A stretch of DNA of 16,271 nucleotides, from positions 1 through 16,271 of the forward strand of contig JALTMC010000441.1 of assembly GCA_027005175.1 (NCBI GenBank), read 5' to 3'. Position numbers and translations under genes: made by a program. The notes below the pieces were generated by a model. That model worked only from the letters and a program-made list of their open reading frames with translations. It did no database searches and was not told the origin of the DNA. Source of the DNA: Myxococcales bacterium (GTDB lineage Bacteria > Myxococcota_C > UBA6777). Below are positions 14,698-16,271 of this stretch, one piece after another; position 1 is the stretch's first letter, and each line of letters starts with the position of its first letter.

Positions 14698-15704
14698 GTG
14701 AGAAGCACCAGCCAGAACAAGTCTTGGTCACAGGGGGTGGCGGATTTCTGGGCAAAGCCATCATTCGCAGACTGCTAGAGCGTGGTGACCAAGTTCGCAG
14801 CTTTGCACGCAGTGACTACCCTGATCTTCGAGAGATGGGAGTAACTGTGATTCGTGGAGACCTTACAAATGCCCAGGCTGTTCGCGACGCCTGTGAAGGA
14901 TGTGATGTCGTCTTTCATGTCGCCGCCAAAGTCGGCGTTTGGGGACAATATGAGGACTTTTATAGTATCAATGTGTTGGGCACCCAAAATATCATTGACG
15001 CATGCCAACACCACAAAGTATCTCGCCTCGTATATACCAGCTCACCCAGTGCCATCTTTGATGGAAACGATATGGAAGGTGCTGATGAATCTGTCCCCTA
15101 CCCTCCAGCAGACTCCTACCTGACACACTATCCAAAAACAAAAGCGGAAGCCGAACAACGTGTAACATCCGCATCTTCAGAGACATTCCGAACGGCGATT
15201 CTACGACCTCACCTGATTTGGGGTCCTGAAGATCCACACCTCGTTGCTCGAATCCTTGAGAGAGCTTCTTCCTTGCGTATTATCGGAGATGGTAACAATA
15301 TCATCGACACCGTCTATATCGACAACGCCGCTGATGCTCAGATTCTCGCAGCTGACGCTTTAAAGGAAAATCCTGAAATTTCGGGACGAGCTTACTTCAT
15401 CACCCAAGGAGAACCCATCAACGCATGGGAGATGATCAATAAACTCCTTCATGCTGGAGGCAAACCACCCATCAAAGGCAGGATATCCTACAAAGCGGCT
15501 TACCGAATTGGCTCCTTGATGGAGTTTGTCTATCGGTTGCTCCGAATCAAAAGCGAGCCACGCATGACCCGCTTTGTTGCAGGTGAACTGGCCAAGAGCC
15601 ATTGGTTTGACATCAGCGCCGCCAAACGAGACTTAAAATACAACCCCAAGATATCCACAGAAGAAGGACTCAAATACCTCCAAGAATCCCTGCAAAATCC
15701 CTAA
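14694..15704 (+). CDS. oleD: OleD, NAD(P)H-dependent 2-alkyl-3-ketoacid reductase (extended SDR)
   Basis: OleD reduces the OleA product to the 2-alkyl-3-hydroxy acid used by OleC. The 336-residue protein is an extended short-chain dehydrogenase: Rossmann motif TGGGGFLG with G14, G17 and G20, serines at 116-117 in YTSSPSA, and the catalytic pair Y146 and K150 in YPKTK. The AAKVGVWGQYEDFYSINVLGTQN segment region is typical of the 3-beta-HSD/epimerase family to which OleD belongs. The start at 14694 overlaps the oleC stop (ATGA), implying coupled translation. A longer reading from ATG 14664 adds ten residues of unlikely leader. It is the last gene of the operon; a terminator follows after about 230 bp. 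By sequence alone it could be a sterol dehydrogenase-like protein; the context supports OleD. Confidence 0.92.
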   Translation: MSEKHQPEQVLVTGGGGFLGKAIIRRLLERGDQVRSFARSDYPDLREMGVTVIRGDLTNAQAVRDACEGCDVVFHVAAKVGVWGQYEDFYSINVLGTQNIIDACQHHKVSRLVYTSSPSAIFDGNDMEGADESVPYPPADSYLTHYPKTKAEAEQRVTSASSETFRTAILRPHLIWGPEDPHLVARILERASSLRIIGDGNNIIDTVYIDNAADAQILAADALKENPEISGRAYFITQGEPINAWEMINKLLHAGGKPPIKGRISYKAAYRIGSLMEFVYRLLRIKSEPRMTRFVAGELAKSHWFDISAAKRDLKYNPKISTEEGLKYLQESLQNP

Positions 15705-15882
15705 ACGACTCTCGACTCTCGATTCTCTCGTAACTGTGCCTCCATCGGAACGATCGGCGGGGACCTGACAGCCTGAAAAAGAAATGGACACAACGAAATC
15801 CCCTATATTTCTGTGGATCTGCCCCCCACTCTGAGGATCTCGAAACTACCCCTTTGGGGCACTCAAAACACTTTGCCCTTCA

Positions 15883-15946
15883 GGAAAAACGAAAGGATTG
15901 AGCCGACTTCCGTCGGAAAAACGAAAGGATTGAGCCGACTTCCGTC
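15883..15946 (+). repeat. 32-bp perfect tandem duplication carrying the terminator stem
   Basis: Two identical 32-bp units (15883-15914 and 15915-15946) begin GGAAAAACGAAAGGATTGAG and end CCGACTTCCGTC. Each unit plus the following GG makes the hairpin CCGAC-TTCC-GTCGG. Only the second is followed by a T run; the first is followed by AAAAAC, so it is a stem without a terminator tail. Confidence 0.95.
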
Positions 15947-15954
15947 GGTTTTTT
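15935..15954 (+). terminator. intrinsic terminator of the pfa-ole operon
   Basis: The stem CCGAC (15935-15939) pairs with GTCGG (15944-15948) around the tetraloop TTCC, followed directly by six Ts (15949-15954) and more pyrimidines. It lies about 230 bp after the oleD stop on the same strand and is the first clear terminator seen downstream of the synthase genes. Confidence 0.85.
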
Positions 15955-15959
15955 CTTCC

Positions 15960-15988
15960 TCAGAATGGGGGTTCTAGCTCCATTCTGA
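15960..15988. other. 9-bp inverted repeat downstream of the terminator
   Basis: TCAGAATGG (15960-15968) and CCATTCTGA (15980-15988) are exact complements with an 11-nt loop. No T run follows on either side, so it may be an operator-like dyad, a secondary mRNA end structure or a remnant; function unknown. Confidence 0.6.
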
Positions 15989-16094
15989 ACCTGTGTCAAT
16001 CCATGGTTCGAACCAAGCTTGCAGTACATTTATTCAAACACTGTAAGAAGCCCCTGAAAAAGATATATTGCCATTCTTTATATTTTTTTTCCCA

Positions 16095-16135
16095 CATGTT
16101 GGTACACTGTTCGTTAACCGACATGAAGGTTTTTT
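16095..16135 (+). terminator. dyad with T run upstream of the lipoprotein gene (terminator or operator)
   Basis: CATGTTGGT (16095-16103) pairs with ACCGACATG (16117-16125) except for one G-U wobble, with a 13-nt loop. Six Ts follow four bases later (16130-16135). It could be a weak terminator, an attenuator in the lipoprotein leader, or a repressor site. The spacing before the T run argues against a strong terminator. Confidence 0.4.
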
Positions 16136-16173
16136 CAAAAACATAAGAGGTTGAAGTTTTTTTTCGAAAAAAT

Positions 16174-16179
16174 GAGGTG
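16174..16179 (+). promoter_or_regulatory. ribosome binding site for the lipoprotein gene
   Basis: GAGGTG lies 8 nt before the ATG at 16188, a good position and match, and supports that start codon in an otherwise AT-rich leader. Confidence 0.65.
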
Positions 16180-16187
16180 TTGCTCTG

Positions 16188-16271
16188 ATGAATCTATCGC
16201 TTCGCTCTAGGAGTTTGTTGCTGACTACACTTTGGCTACCACTTTGGCTACTTTTCACAGTGTCTGCTTGC
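16188..16271 (+). CDS. putative lipoprotein, first 28 codons only
   Basis: The gene runs off the right edge. The visible residues form a textbook type II signal peptide: a short N-region with two arginines (MNLSLRSRS), a hydrophobic core rich in Leu and Trp, and a lipobox VSAC whose cysteine is residue 28, the last codon in the window. The product should be exported and anchored to a membrane by lipidation of that cysteine. It has its own ribosome binding site and lies beyond the operon terminator, so it is probably a separate transcript. Nothing can be said of the mature protein. Confidence 0.72.
   Translation, partial: MNLSLRSRSLLLTTLWLPLWLLFTVSAC

Larger units (their letters stand above)
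15705..16187 (+). other. gene-poor region after oleD
   Basis: No credible gene is present. It opens with short direct repeats (CGACTCTCGACTCTCGATTCTCTCG, split as CGACTCT/CGACTCT/CGATTCT units, from 15705), then holds the duplicated terminator stem, a 9-bp dyad and, beyond about 16030, a markedly AT-rich stretch with T runs leading to the lipoprotein gene. The 14-bp palindrome TTTTTTCGAAAAAA (16159-16172) lies just before that gene's ribosome binding site. Confidence 0.7.

Noticed and set aside
15705-16187. CRISPR array or insertion sequence end suggested by the repeats after oleD
   Set aside because: The 32-bp repeats are directly adjacent with no spacers and number only two; no transposase or target-site duplication is visible.
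16034-16258. Open frame of 74 codons on the - strand over the intergenic region
   Set aside because: It runs antisense through the lipoprotein signal peptide and dyads, has no recognisable family features, and the + strand gene has a ribosome binding site and lipobox.

Overview
This window carries the 3' part of a polyunsaturated fatty acid (PUFA) synthase locus joined directly to a complete oleABCD set for head-to-head long-chain olefin synthesis. All genes read on the + strand. By eye the base composition is near half G+C, clearly lower than in soil myxobacteria. The domain order of the second megasynthase (KS, chain-length factor, AT, then a four-hotdog dehydratase block) resembles the Pfa3 proteins of myxobacteria and related deltaproteobacterial lineages. 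A Gram-negative bacterium of that kind is the best guess, and the lipoprotein signal at the right edge fits. Genus cannot be assigned from the sequence.

Layout: (1) 1-3182, the C-terminal part of a PfaA/Pfa2-type synthase with two tandem ACPs, a ketoreductase and a PKS-type dehydratase; its N-terminal part lies outside the window. (2) 3179-10807, a 2542-residue PfaC/Pfa3-type synthase overlapping the first gene by 4 bp. (3) 10811-11851, oleA, 3 bp further on with a strong ribosome binding site inside the pfa3 end. (4) oleB (11988-12893), oleC (about 12991-14697) and oleD (14694-15704, 4-bp overlap). (5) A gene-poor stretch, 15705-16187, with an intrinsic terminator whose stem unit is duplicated and two further dyads. 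(6) The first 28 codons of a lipoprotein gene at 16188.

How the genes work together (inference from known families): the Pfa megasynthase builds a polyunsaturated acyl chain by KS condensation, KR reduction and dehydration/isomerisation by the hotdog domains. OleA would condense two such chains to a beta-keto acid, OleD reduces it, OleC closes a beta-lactone and OleB decarboxylates that to a cis-olefin. The expected product is a very long, highly unsaturated hydrocarbon like the C31 nonaene known from Shewanella, where pfa and ole genes both contribute. The arrangement here suggests one dedicated pathway. No acyl-glycerol-phosphate acyltransferase domain follows the dehydratases; oleA comes next instead.

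Two structural themes run through the megasynthase genes. In-frame tandem repeats sit in the interdomain linkers, and perfect DNA inverted repeats (possible mRNA hairpins) sit in linkers around ACP2 and before the Pfa3 dehydratase block. A short dispersed element with core GAACTCAGAACCC occurs twice in a Pfa3 linker and twice between oleA and oleB.
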